Source: Neptunomonas japonica JAMM 1380 (GTDB lineage Bacteria > Pseudomonadota > Gammaproteobacteria > Pseudomonadales > Balneatricaceae). Taken from it: 64,000 bases of DNA. The first letter of the stretch is position 1, and each line of letters opens with the position of its first letter. Shown here in pieces: positions 17,836-26,466 of this stretch. Under the pieces are notes generated by a model that was not told the DNA's origin, searched no databases, and saw only the letters and a list, made by a program, of their open reading frames with translations. The DNA is taken from assembly GCF_016592555.1 (NCBI RefSeq), contig NZ_AP014546.1, positions 682,001-746,000 on the forward strand. The letters are read 5' to 3'. A program made the position numbers and the translations under genes.

Positions 17836-17943
17836 GCTCCAAGTAAGAGTCTCTAAGTAAGCCTTTTGTTTGCACCTGGAAAAATCTAACTGCCAGGTTT
17901 ATTTAGAGATTCCCTGATAATAATAAATACCTGAGGGGTTGTT

Positions 17944-19113
17944 ATGACGTCGTCTCAACTTAATGAACTAGCTACGTCTACTGTAGCTAACGCTACTGAA
18001 GTTCCTTTGTGGAAGCAGGACGGTGCAGAACCTTTTTTAAAAATTGAAAACGTCAGCAAAATGTTTGGTGAATTTACCGCTGTTGATAACATTTCGTTGG
18101 ATATCTATAAAAACGAACTGTTCTGCCTTTTAGGTGGATCAGGATCAGGTAAAAGTACACTATTACGTATCTTGGCCGGGTTTGAATCGGCAACCAGTGG
18201 CCGTATTCTTATTGATGGCGTGGATATGGCGGGTATTCAGCCATGGAAGCGTCCTGTTAATATGATGTTCCAGTCCTACGCATTATTTCCTCATCTAAGT
18301 GTTGCTGATAACGTGGCATTTGGCCTTCGCCGAGAAGGCGTAGCACGTAGTGAGGTAAAGCAACGTGTTGCACAAATGTTAGATATGGTGCAATTGAGTG
18401 CTCTTGGTAAGCGTAAACCGAATCAGCTTTCCGGTGGCCAGCGCCAGCGTGTTGCATTAGCGCGCTCTCTAATTAAGCGTCCTAAGTTGTTGCTTTTAGA
18501 TGAGCCTTTAGGCGCTCTTGATAAAAAGCTACGTGAAGAAACTCAGTTTGAGCTTATCAATATTCAAGAAGAGCTGGGTGTTACTTTTGTTGTCGTGACA
18601 CATGACCAAGAAGAAGCGATGACGCTGGCGACGCGTATTGGCGTAATGAGTAACGGTGTGATTGTACAAACTGCTGAACCGCATGTGGTTTATGAGTACC
18701 CGAATAGTCGCTTTGTTGCCGAGTTTGTTGGTTCGGTCAATTTGTTTGAGGGTAAGGTCGTTGAAGACCTGCCTGATAGCGTACGTATCCGCTCTAAAGA
18801 AGCGGGTGTTGAGTTATTTGTTAACCACGGTATAAGTTGTGCTCCAAACCAAACCGTGCATATGGCAATACGCCCAGAAAAGATCAAAATTAGCCGTAAT
18901 AGGCCAGAGCAAACAGAAAACTGTATTCAGGGTATTATCGAAGATATTGCCTATATGGGCAGTCTTTCTGTCTTTAAAGTGCGCTTAGCTAATGGCAAAG
19001 ATGTTCGTGTCACTCAGCCTAATTTTGTAAGAGATATGGGCGCTCGTTTTACCTGGCATGAGCAGGTTTACTTGTCATGGGATATGGATAGCAGTGTGGT
19101 TTTGACCTCATGA
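17944..19113 (+). CDS. potG: polyamine ABC transporter ATPase
   Basis: 389 residues. The nucleotide-binding domain has Walker A GGSGSGKST (64-72), Q-loop Gln110, signature LSGGQ (162-166), Walker B LLLLDEP (Asp186-Glu187) and switch His in VVTHDQEEA. The C-terminal third is a TOBE regulatory domain (MAIRPEKIKIS), typical of the Pot/Mal/Ugp group. About 30 extra N-terminal residues precede the domain, as in E. coli PotG. GAGGGG lies before the ATG, and the stop overlaps potH by ATGA. It energises import of the polyamine captured by PotF. Confidence 0.93.
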   Translation: MTSSQLNELATSTVANATEVPLWKQDGAEPFLKIENVSKMFGEFTAVDNISLDIYKNELFCLLGGSGSGKSTLLRILAGFESATSGRILIDGVDMAGIQPWKRPVNMMFQSYALFPHLSVADNVAFGLRREGVARSEVKQRVAQMLDMVQLSALGKRKPNQLSGGQRQRVALARSLIKRPKLLLLDEPLGALDKKLREETQFELINIQEELGVTFVVVTHDQEEAMTLATRIGVMSNGVIVQTAEPHVVYEYPNSRFVAEFVGSVNLFEGKVVEDLPDSVRIRSKEAGVELFVNHGISCAPNQTVHMAIRPEKIKISRNRPEQTENCIQGIIEDIAYMGSLSVFKVRLANGKDVRVTQPNFVRDMGARFTWHEQVYLSWDMDSSVVLTS

Positions 19114-20069
19114 GTATCCCGTCAGGATCCGCCTGGATCGATAAGTCAGCAACAGGCATGGCAAGGTATAACTTATTTAGAGGCGTCAACTGGGGGCGTT
19201 TGAGTGTTATTGCTGTCCCGGGCCTGTGGTTAGGGATCTTCTTCTTTATTCCTTTTTTGGTGGTTTTCAAAATATCGCTATCCGAATCTGCGATTGCGGT
19301 ACCACCATACTCGGCGATGCTTGAATGGGATCTAGAAGAGGCTTATGCCACCTTTAAACTAAACTTTGGAAATTACCTGTATCTGTTTGAAGATACTTTC
19401 TATCTGGACGCTTATATAAGTTCGGTAAAGATAGCGTCAATATCGACCTTCTTTACATTGATCGTCGGCTTTCCTATTGCATACCTAATCGCTCGCAGTA
19501 AGCCTTCTATGCGTGTGGTATTGCTATCCTTGGTTATCTTGCCATTTTGGACGTCTTTCTTGCTGCGCGTTTATGCGTGGATGGGTTTTCTTAAAAAGAA
19601 TGGCATCGTGAATGAGTTCTTGTTATCCACAGGGATTATCGACCAGCCATTAGTTATGTTGCAGACCGATTTTGCTGTTTATATTGGCATTGTTTATACC
19701 TACCTGCCATTCATGATTCTACCCTTGTATACCGCGTTAGAAAAAATGGATCTAACACTGCTGGAAGCCGCTGAAGACCTTGGCTCACGCCCTTATCAGA
19801 GCTTCTTTTTGGTGACGCTACCTTTAGCCGTGCCCGGTATTATTGCGGGTTGTATGTTGGTGTTTATACCTGCGGTAGGTGAGTTTGTTATACCTGCACT
19901 GTTGGGTGGTTCTGATACCTTAATGATTGGTCGTGTGCTTTGGGATGAGTTCTTCCTTAATCGGGATTGGCCGATGGCATCGGCAGTGGCCATTGTGATG
20001 CTGGTCGTGCTGGTATTGCCGGTAATGTTGATCCGTAATGCACAAGGAAAAGAGGAGGCTCATTCATGA
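19110..20069 (+). CDS. potH: polyamine ABC transporter permease
   Basis: A 319-residue inner-membrane permease with about six transmembrane helices. The cytoplasmic EAA loop (ALEKMDLTLLEAAEDLGSRP) that docks the ATPase precedes the last two helices. PGLWLGIFFFIPFLVVFKISLSE near the N-terminus matches PotH. It overlaps potG by ATGA and potI by ATGA, so the transporter core is translationally coupled. Confidence 0.93.
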   Translation: MSIPSGSAWIDKSATGMARYNLFRGVNWGRLSVIAVPGLWLGIFFFIPFLVVFKISLSESAIAVPPYSAMLEWDLEEAYATFKLNFGNYLYLFEDTFYLDAYISSVKIASISTFFTLIVGFPIAYLIARSKPSMRVVLLSLVILPFWTSFLLRVYAWMGFLKKNGIVNEFLLSTGIIDQPLVMLQTDFAVYIGIVYTYLPFMILPLYTALEKMDLTLLEAAEDLGSRPYQSFFLVTLPLAVPGIIAGCMLVFIPAVGEFVIPALLGGSDTLMIGRVLWDEFFLNRDWPMASAVAIVMLVVLVLPVMLIRNAQGKEEAHS

Positions 20070-20881
20070 GGCGTCGATCATTATTTTTAACTATTACCGC
20101 AAGCATGGGTTTTGTTTTTCTTTATGCGCCGATCATTGCATTGATCGTATATAGCTTTAACAAGTCAAAGCTCGTGACGGTGTGGGGGGGCTGGTCATTA
20201 AAGTGGTATAGCGAACTCTTCAAAAACCAACAAATTATTGATGCGGCTCTCGTTAGTTTAAAGATAGCACTTGTCAGTGCTAGTTTGGCGGTAGTGTTGG
20301 GTACGATGGCTGGCTTTGTCCTATCTAGAATGGGGCGCTTTCGTGGCAAAATGATTTTGTCTGGTTGGATTACGGCTCCCTTGATTATGCCGGAAGTTAT
20401 TACTGGGCTTTCGCTACTCTTATTGTTTGTTGCAATGGAAGGGATGTTTGGCTGGCCAGCTGGACGCGGTACTGGAACGGTAATCATTGCCCATACAACG
20501 TTCTGTATGGCCTATGTGGCAGTCATTGTGCAATCGCGTTTAGCGTCAATGGATGAAACTTTGGAAGAAGCGGCAATGGACTTGGGCGCTAAGCCTTCTA
20601 CCTTGTTCTTCTTGGTGACTTTACCGCTGATAGCACCGGCGCTGATTTCTGGCTGGCTGTTATCATTTACGCTGTCGCTTGATGATCTGGTTATCGCGAG
20701 TTTTGTTTCAGGACCAGGTAACAGTACTCTACCGATGGTGATCTTCTCCAAAGTGCGTTTAGGTGTAACACCAGAGGTAAATGCGTTAGCTACCATTATG
20801 ATTGCGATTGTAGCGGTTGGTGTACTTGCGGCAATGTATCAGATGCGCCGACAGACCAAGCTATCAAGTGGGCAGGAGTAG
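20066..20881 (+). CDS. potI: polyamine ABC transporter permease
   Basis: A 271-residue partner of PotH with six predicted membrane helices and its own EAA loop (MDETLEEAAMDLGAKPSTLF). SFNKSKLVTVWGGWSLKWY after the first helix is characteristic of PotI/PotC. The 7-bp hairpin CGCTTTT/AAAAGCG lies about 20 bp after the stop without a T run, so readthrough into the amidotransferase gene is possible. Confidence 0.93.
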   Translation: MRRRSLFLTITASMGFVFLYAPIIALIVYSFNKSKLVTVWGGWSLKWYSELFKNQQIIDAALVSLKIALVSASLAVVLGTMAGFVLSRMGRFRGKMILSGWITAPLIMPEVITGLSLLLLFVAMEGMFGWPAGRGTGTVIIAHTTFCMAYVAVIVQSRLASMDETLEEAAMDLGAKPSTLFFLVTLPLIAPALISGWLLSFTLSLDDLVIASFVSGPGNSTLPMVIFSKVRLGVTPEVNALATIMIAIVAVGVLAAMYQMRRQTKLSSGQE

Positions 20882-20991
20882 AATGTAAAAGAGTTAGTGC
20901 CGCTTTTTAACAAAAGCGCATAAGTGCTGCATTAGCTTTAAATGAGAATGTATAAAATTTAAGTAACAGTTTATGTAATGGTATTAAGGTA

Positions 20992-21729
20992 GTGGCGGAT
21001 AACATGATGAAATTAGGGATTCTGGCAACAGGTATTACTCCCGATGAACTGCTGGGTGAATTCGGCTCTTACGCAGATATGTTTGTACAGTTGTTCAACA
21101 AAGCGGATTGCCCATTTGAATACGAAGTCTTTGATGTACGTGAAAGCGACTTTCCTGAGAGTGCCTCGCAGTGTGATGGCTGGGTTATTACGGGCTCAAA
21201 GTTTAATGTTTATCAGAACTTGCCATGGATGCAGCAGCTTAAAAAGCTGATTCTTGATATTCATAAAGCAAACAAACCAATGGTCGGTATCTGCTTTGGT
21301 CACCAAATTATTGCCGAAGCGTTTAACGGAAAAGTAGATAAGTATGAAGGTGGTTGGGGTGTCGGTTTACAGCGCTACGGACTAACCGGTGAGTTTGATT
21401 TCCTACCCACAGATGTAAACTCGTACGTTATCAATGCTATGCATCAGGACCAAGTGGTTGTTAAACCCGCGAATGCGACAGTGTTTTCGGCTTCAGATTT
21501 TTGCCAATATGCTGGGCTTATCTATGATGACCGTATCATTACTTTTCAGGCCCATCCTGAATTTACGATCGAATACAGCGATCCATTGATTGATTTGCGC
21601 AAAGGTGAGGTTATTCCCACTGACGTGTCAGAACAAGGCTTAGCAACACTACGCCAACCAGAAGCAGCAACCGACTCATTAGAGATAGCGCATTGGATGG
21701 CTAAGTTTTTAAATAGTAGAGCCGCCTAG
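20992..21729 (+). CDS. class I glutamine amidotransferase, candidate gamma-glutamyl-GABA hydrolase
   Basis: A stand-alone GMP-synthase-like GATase1 domain of 245 residues. The catalytic triad is Cys101 (GICFGHQ), His188 and Glu190 (QAHPEF). It lacks any synthetase partner. It is not the peptidase-C26 type of E. coli PuuD, yet it lies 110 bp after potI in a locus with PuuA, PuuB and PuuC homologues and no other PuuD. It is therefore a good candidate for hydrolysing gamma-glutamyl-GABA to GABA and glutamate (inference). The frame opens at GTG 20992; ATG codons at 21004 and 21007 are equally plausible starts. Confidence 0.8.
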   Translation: MADNMMKLGILATGITPDELLGEFGSYADMFVQLFNKADCPFEYEVFDVRESDFPESASQCDGWVITGSKFNVYQNLPWMQQLKKLILDIHKANKPMVGICFGHQIIAEAFNGKVDKYEGGWGVGLQRYGLTGEFDFLPTDVNSYVINAMHQDQVVVKPANATVFSASDFCQYAGLIYDDRIITFQAHPEFTIEYSDPLIDLRKGEVIPTDVSEQGLATLRQPEAATDSLEIAHWMAKFLNSRAA

Positions 21730-21785
21730 TGATAAGAGTGTAGATATAACGAAAATGTTGTCAGGTATTTAACACTACGCACAAA

Positions 21786-21814
21786 AAAAGCGGATGCTTT
21801 CGCACTCCGCTTTT
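21786..21814. terminator. bidirectional terminator
   Basis: AAAAGCGGA / TCCGCTTTT stem, extended by TGC/GCA around a short loop, between the rightward amidotransferase and the leftward small gene. A and T runs flank both sides. Confidence 0.85.
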
Positions 21815-21838
21815 AATCATCATTCGACAGAGACGCGA

Positions 21839-22042
21839 TTAGTTAATCTGCAATAGATTTGGCTTGCTAACTAACAATTTGGCTGTTGTGGAAATACGAT
21901 TCATCCACAAGTTTTTACGAACCAGACGGGCTTCACGTTTGTTTAATTTCTTGTATTCAGCACTTAAACGTAGGAAGTAATCTTTCTCAGCTTCACCGTG
22001 GGCTGGCTGATGGTTTTGTCTGAATTCATTGAGCTTTGTCAT
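21839..22042 (-). CDS. small basic hypothetical protein
   Basis: A 67-residue protein beginning MTKLNEFRQNHQPAHGE. I do not recognise it. The sequence is polar and rich in Lys/Arg (EYKKLNKREARLVRKNLW), mostly helical by composition, with no signal peptide or membrane segment. The ATG at 22042 is preferred to the one at 22084 because the longer form would be read through a 14-bp palindrome (AGTCTGTACAGACT). It is a single gene with its own terminator. It is short enough to be uncertain, but its convergent terminator and codon pattern favour a real gene. Confidence 0.6.
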   Translation of the reverse strand: MTKLNEFRQNHQPAHGEAEKDYFLRLSAEYKKLNKREARLVRKNLWMNRISTTAKLLVSKPNLLQIN

Positions 22043-22065
22043 AAGGTTTTCTTGGTGTCCTAAAT

Positions 22066-22079
22066 AGTCTGTACAGACT
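22066..22079. promoter_or_regulatory. 14-bp perfect palindrome upstream of the small gene
   Basis: AGTCTGTACAGACT, centred about 30 bp before the preferred start. It resembles half of an SOS box, but the CTGT and ACAG halves are fused without the eight-base spacer that LexA requires. Candidate operator or 5' UTR hairpin. Confidence 0.3.
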
Positions 22080-22213
22080 GTCAAAATTAACCATCAGCGT
22101 AAAAGGCTGAAGCGGCTTAATTATAAAAATTAGGAGCGTATATTAGTGCTGTTGCTGCGTCGCAACAAGAGATGTTTTTTTGTCATAAGCGTGAGAAAAA
22201 TTCATCATTTTAA

Positions 22214-22246
22214 TAGGGCTTATTAATAACTCGTTAATAAGCCCTA
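22214..22246. terminator. terminator downstream of paiB
   Basis: Perfect 13-bp stem TAGGGCTTATTAA / TTAATAAGCCCTA with a seven-base loop, just after the leftward paiB stop. The T run is weak. Confidence 0.7.
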
Positions 22247-22266
22247 AGTCAAAAAAGAGGGTGAAG

Positions 22267-22887
22267 CTATTGTAGATTTCCGGTTCCTAAATTTAGCTTT
22301 TTCATATACTGAGCAAGCGCCTGATCAGCTGGGTGGTTAGATTGGCTCAATGCTGTGTAAACACCTTCCTGATCTTCACTTTTACGAAGCTGACCTAACT
22401 TAAGCTTACCGTCAATACGCGATAACTCTACTTTAATACCGACGATGCCTACTAATAACTTATCTCTGAATTCGTCAGTAATAATCTCTCTTTTCTCAAG
22501 CAGTGCGGGCTCATATTGATGAACGACTTCTTCCACCGCTTCTAACGTTTGTTTGTCATTCAATAAGCTAGCGGTTCCATATGCATGAACTGCTGCATAG
22601 TTCCACGTAGGAACTGCCGGTGCATGGGCATACCAACTGGGAGAAATGTAGCTATGTGGGCCAGAGAAGATGATCAGTACTTCTGCGTTTTCAAGCTCTT
22701 TCCAATGAGGGTTGGCTTTTGCGCAATGACTATATAGCACGCCGTACTCACCTTCGTTACGATGTAAAACAAAGGGGATGTGTGTGCCAGTTAGGGAGCC
22801 TGAGATAATGACACCAAAGCCAAACTCTTCAATAAAGTCGTGAGTAGTCGACAGATCGCTCATCTGCATGTTTTTAGGGGTATACAT
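22267..22887 (-). CDS. paiB: PaiB-type FMN-binding split-barrel protein
   Basis: A 206-residue protein of the PaiB family, whose fold binds flavin. Seen: the MYTPKNM start, GVIISGSLTGTHIPFVLHR, YSHCAKANPHWK, the IFSGPHSYISPSWY block and GIVGIKVELSRIDGKLKLGQ. In Bacillus the paiAB locus was described as a negative regulator of sporulation and protease genes, with PaiA a polyamine acetyltransferase; no PaiA is present here. It lies 11 bp downstream of a LysE exporter on the same strand, so the two are probably cotranscribed. Its biochemical role here is unproven. Confidence 0.87.
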   Translation of the reverse strand: MYTPKNMQMSDLSTTHDFIEEFGFGVIISGSLTGTHIPFVLHRNEGEYGVLYSHCAKANPHWKELENAEVLIIFSGPHSYISPSWYAHAPAVPTWNYAAVHAYGTASLLNDKQTLEAVEEVVHQYEPALLEKREIITDEFRDKLLVGIVGIKVELSRIDGKLKLGQLRKSEDQEGVYTALSQSNHPADQALAQYMKKLNLGTGNLQ

Positions 22888-22898
22888 AATATTCCTTG

Positions 22899-23525
22899 TT
22901 ACTTTTCAACGGTTGCCATTTTCAACCCAGCAAACACAAGCATGCAACCAGTGGTACGGTTGATCCATTTAATGATGAAGGGCTTGATACTCATTCTGAG
23001 TGATTTGTACCCCAAATACGCATAGAGCGAGTAACAAAAGAGATCGAGTAGCACGGTGATTAAACACAGAGTTATGAGTTGTGGTGCGATAGGGCGTGAG
23101 ATATCAATAAACTGTGGTAATAGTGCAGAAAAATAAAGAAGCGCTTTGGAGTTGGATAACTCTAATATAAAACCGCGTAAAAAAGTTTTATGTATCGCCG
23201 CACGTCCTTTATTCGATGCGGATATGCTCAATGGCCCTGCATTGCTGAAAATAGCGCCAAACCCCAGGTAGAGTAGGTAGAGAACACCTATCCATTTAAT
23301 AATGCTAAACAAGGTGCTCGATGCAATGATGAGTGCAGAGATACCTGTGGCCGATAAACCAAAGAATACTACATTGGCCGCAGCGATACCTGCAATGATT
23401 AAGGTTGATCTCTTAAAGCCATTGGAGGCAGCCTCAGCAGTTACAGTAATGGCCGCAGGCCCTGGAGAAAGTACGATTACAAAGGTAGTCACTATAAATA
23501 ACATTAATGTATCGAGTGGAATCAT
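22899..23525 (-). CDS. LysE/RhtB-family amino-acid exporter
   Basis: A 208-residue inner-membrane protein with about five to six hydrophobic helices and the LysE/RhtB N-terminal signature LSPGPAAITVTAEAASNGFK. Further helices include LYLLYLGFGAIFS and FLRGFILELSNSKALLYFSALLPQF, typical of the family. These proteins export amino acids or small amines by proton exchange. Substrate cannot be assigned. Adjacent paiB downstream suggests an amine-stress or export unit. Confidence 0.88.
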   Translation of the reverse strand: MIPLDTLMLFIVTTFVIVLSPGPAAITVTAEAASNGFKRSTLIIAGIAAANVVFFGLSATGISALIIASSTLFSIIKWIGVLYLLYLGFGAIFSNAGPLSISASNKGRAAIHKTFLRGFILELSNSKALLYFSALLPQFIDISRPIAPQLITLCLITVLLDLFCYSLYAYLGYKSLRMSIKPFIIKWINRTTGCMLVFAGLKMATVEK

Positions 23526-23854
23526 AGTGTCACCTAAGATTTTTCTTTAAAAGAAAGGAATATATGGTTTTGACTGGTGCGTGCTCACTAGATTAACAGC
23601 CAACGCTAGTGTGTATAGATCCACTATTCGCCTGTTTAGCAGAGCCACTCTATGAGAACGTGGTAGGCATGTTTTGGCTGCTGTTTAGTGGTGTGAACGT
23701 TATCCCGCAACCGTTGCAAAGCTAAAACTCGCGTTTCGAAGAGTTTCGAAACGCTGTGGATACTGGCAGGTTTTTCTTCTTATGACTTTAGTTGTAGGAA
23801 GTTATGTTACTTAATAATATGTAATTTTAGTACTTAGTTATTCTACTCAAGTTA
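23526..23854. other. intergenic region with a perfect inverted repeat
   Basis: About 330 bases between the leftward oxygenase gene and the LysE gene, without a coding frame I trust. The only structure I see is the GCGTTTCGAA inverted repeat at 23731-23754. Confidence 0.6.
23731..23754. promoter_or_regulatory. GCGTTTCGAA inverted repeat
   Basis: Perfect 10-bp arms GCGTTTCGAA (23731-23740) and TTCGAAACGC (23745-23754) around GAGT, about 205 bp upstream of the LysE-family start. GC-rich arms in AT-rich surroundings suggest an operator or a small terminator-like hairpin. Confidence 0.4.
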
Positions 23855-24738
23855 TTAATTGATGTACTTCGCTAATCTCCACCCAAAAGGTAAATCGCTA
23901 ATTTTTCTTTTTAATTTGAGCTTAAGAGGGAGTTTTATTTGAAAAAGGTCGTGGGGTACATCGCAACAAAAATTAATATGTCGCCGTGTCAGCAGTGTCG
24001 GCGTTCTAGGACTCACTGCATGTATGGACTCTGGTGAATTAAGGAATAGAACTAAAGTGTTGGCTTTATAGGGAGCAGAGTTTATTGTTGTAACTAGAGC
24101 TGGATCGATTTCTGCTGGTAAATCAGTCACGGAGACCGTTGTTTTATTTGAGTAAAGGCTTTTTTCAGCTTTACAAATTTCGAGATCACTTCCTATAGAG
24201 TCATCTTCTGGTTGTCTAAAATATAGAAGTGCTGCAAATAGCTCTGAAGGGCGATCAATATGTGGACCACGAACAGTGCGAGGTTTTTCAGAGTAGTTTA
24301 TATAAAATTGGCATTCCATTGATATATCTGCTCCAGGAGCAAGTGTATCTTGCCTCCCCCCTGGACGCATGGCAACTTTGAAATCTTTTATGGGAACCCC
24401 AATGCGCTTTTCCAGCTCAGGGTTTGTCTTTATTAAAGCGTCACCTGCTATATCAACCAGCTCCAAAAAAAAATCTTTCGATGTGTGGTGGCGGAAAAAA
24501 TCTTTCCATTGAGTTGATATTGTGGGATCTTTAAGGACTTTGCTCGCAGGGTAATCAAACCATGTATCTGCTTTGTTTCTTCCATCTCTAATAGTTTTGT
24601 CGCTTGGAAAAGTTGCTTGTAACTCATTGAATAGATTTTCATCTAATGCATTTTCTATAACGATATGTGGATATGGGTCAAGAATGAGTTTCGATTTACA
24701 TGCGTTAGCTAAAATGCTGAGTTTATTTTTTTATACAT
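23855..24738 (-). CDS. 2OG-Fe(II) oxygenase-like protein, frameshifted just after the start codon
   Basis: When repaired, a protein of about 294 residues with the prolyl-hydroxylase type double-stranded beta helix. The N-terminal LILDPYPHIVIENALDENLF is followed by the first Fe ligands HID, the core FAALLYFR, and a distal His with 2OG-binding Arg in SIHAVSPRT. The ATG at 24738 has AGGGAAA eight bases upstream. Its frame hits a stop after nine codons because the following A run (T7 at 24726-24732 on the given strand) is one base short. The frame of the rest is open back to that run and has no usable start before a TTG inside the domain. It could be phase-variable, recoded, a recent mutation or a read error. 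Target unknown. Confidence 0.72.
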
Positions 24739-24952
24739 AATCAATTTCCCTATAAGCACATTTTTTAATTTAACAATATGACAACATACATTATATGATT
24801 ATAAATATACTCTAGCATATTCTAGTTTACTGTATGGCTGCCATTGTTTTACTTTTGTATATGGTTTTCTATTGGCTTACAGCTAATTAGTTAGATATGA
24901 AACGATTTATTACGCTAGGATCCATCAATTCATAGTGCTTACTTCTCTTTTA

Positions 24953-26296
24953 TTAAACATTGAGCAATAAGAATTCTCGTTCCCAAGAACTGATCACTTT
25001 ATGGAAGGTTTCAAATTCGGCACGTTTTACGCCGATATAGGCATCGATAAAGCGGGAACCCATAATTTCACGAAGCTCTGGACATTCTTCTAATAGGCGC
25101 AGGCCTTCTTCGAGAGAACGGGCAAGCTCTACCGTATCTCCTTCTTCAGCGGCGGCATCGTAAGTGGGCTTAGTGGGTCTGATTTGACCTTTTAGTCCTA
25201 AATATCCGCAGGCAAGGTTGGCCGCAATCGCCAGATAAGGGTTGCTATCTGAGCCTGGAAAACGATTTTCAATTCGAGTGGCTTCAGGTTCAGCTTTAGG
25301 GGCTCGTAATCCTGTGGTGCGATTATCTATACCCCATTTCATATTAACTGGGGCCGATATGTCTGGTGCAAAGCGGCGGTATGAATTGACGTTAGGTGCA
25401 TAAAAGCTGATAGCACTGGGTGTGTATTTTTGTAACCCACCTAAGTAGTGATAAAAAGTCTTACTGTAGTCGCCATTTTCAGCACAAAAGATATTTTTCC
25501 CTGTTTTTACATCGATTAGGCTCTGGTGAATGTGCATAGAACTGCCAGGTTCATGCTGCATTGGTTTAGCCATAAAAGTCGCATAGATATTATGTTTGAG
25601 AGCGGTTTCGCGTAAGGTGCGTTTAAAGATAAAAACCTGGTCAGCCAGCTTTAGTGGGTCGCCATGAAGGAAGTTTATCTCCATTTGTGCGGCACCGGAT
25701 TCGTGTATTAGCGTATCTACATCCAACCCTTGGGCTTCGCAGTAGCTATAAAGAGTATCAATGATAGGATTAAACTCATTAACAGCATCGATGCTGTATG
25801 ACTGGCGTGCTGTTTCTCGTCGGCCAGAACGGCCAGTAGCTGGTTTTAATTCATTATCAGGGTCGATATTTTTTTGTATAAGGTAGAACTCAACTTCGGG
25901 TGCAATAACCGGGCGTAACCCTTCTTTCTCAAATAAGGCGAGTACTTGGCGAAGTACGGTACGTGAAGATAATGGGTGCAGCCCGCCTTGAGTGTCATAG
26001 CAGTCGTTGATGACTTGAGCGGTGGGCTCATCTGCCCAAGGAACAATGCGAAGGGTTTCTGGATCAGGTACTAAAATCATGTCTCGGTCACTGGCGTCGA
26101 CAATATCGTAGTGGTTAGCTGCCCAGTCACCGGTCACTGTTTGTACAAGCAAGGTTTCAGGTATACGACCCCCTTGTTCAGCGAGGAACTTTTTAGTGGG
26201 ATAAAATTTTCCACGCGCATTTCCTGTCATATCCGGCAGAGTAGACTCTACTTCTGTGATAGCGTGATCTTTGAGAAATTTTTCTACGGCTTCCAT
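24953..26296 (-). CDS. glutamate-polyamine ligase, second PuuA/SpuI-type glutamine-synthetase homologue
   Basis: 447 residues of the glutamine-synthetase fold. It has STLPDMTGNARGKFYPTKKF at the N-terminus, the metal site PEVEFYLI, ESGAAQMEINF, the ATP site ATFMAKPMQHEPGSSMHIH, VNSYRRFAPD and a PGSDSNPYLAIAA end. It is closer to SpuI/PuuA ligases than to GlnA. It is divergent from the PuuB-type oxidase gene at 26467 across 170 bp, so the two probably handle one substrate: ligation, then oxidation. It differs enough from the 15094 gene to suggest a separate substrate, such as another polyamine or a monoamine. Confidence 0.87.
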   Translation of the reverse strand: MEAVEKFLKDHAITEVESTLPDMTGNARGKFYPTKKFLAEQGGRIPETLLVQTVTGDWAANHYDIVDASDRDMILVPDPETLRIVPWADEPTAQVINDCYDTQGGLHPLSSRTVLRQVLALFEKEGLRPVIAPEVEFYLIQKNIDPDNELKPATGRSGRRETARQSYSIDAVNEFNPIIDTLYSYCEAQGLDVDTLIHESGAAQMEINFLHGDPLKLADQVFIFKRTLRETALKHNIYATFMAKPMQHEPGSSMHIHQSLIDVKTGKNIFCAENGDYSKTFYHYLGGLQKYTPSAISFYAPNVNSYRRFAPDISAPVNMKWGIDNRTTGLRAPKAEPEATRIENRFPGSDSNPYLAIAANLACGYLGLKGQIRPTKPTYDAAAEEGDTVELARSLEEGLRLLEECPELREIMGSRFIDAYIGVKRAEFETFHKVISSWEREFLLLNV

Positions 26297-26466
26297 AAAT
26301 CACCCTCATATTTTCTCGTCTATATTGCCCTGCTATTTATTCGCTAAGTTATAACAACAGGGTGTTTGTAGCAGTGAACATAATAAATATAGTGCCTGTT
26401 GATATTTTATGTTGTTATTGTTTCATTCACGATACCCCTAAAACAAGCTAAGAGATAACCTCAATT

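Noticed and set aside
22066..22079. SOS box upstream of the small gene
   Set aside because: CTGT and ACAG are adjacent, not separated by eight bases as in the real LexA box before recA.
24448..24642. Separate 64-residue protein upstream of the oxygenase
   Set aside because: It overlaps the oxygenase in another frame. The frame continuous with the catalytic domain gives the expected N-terminal motif instead.
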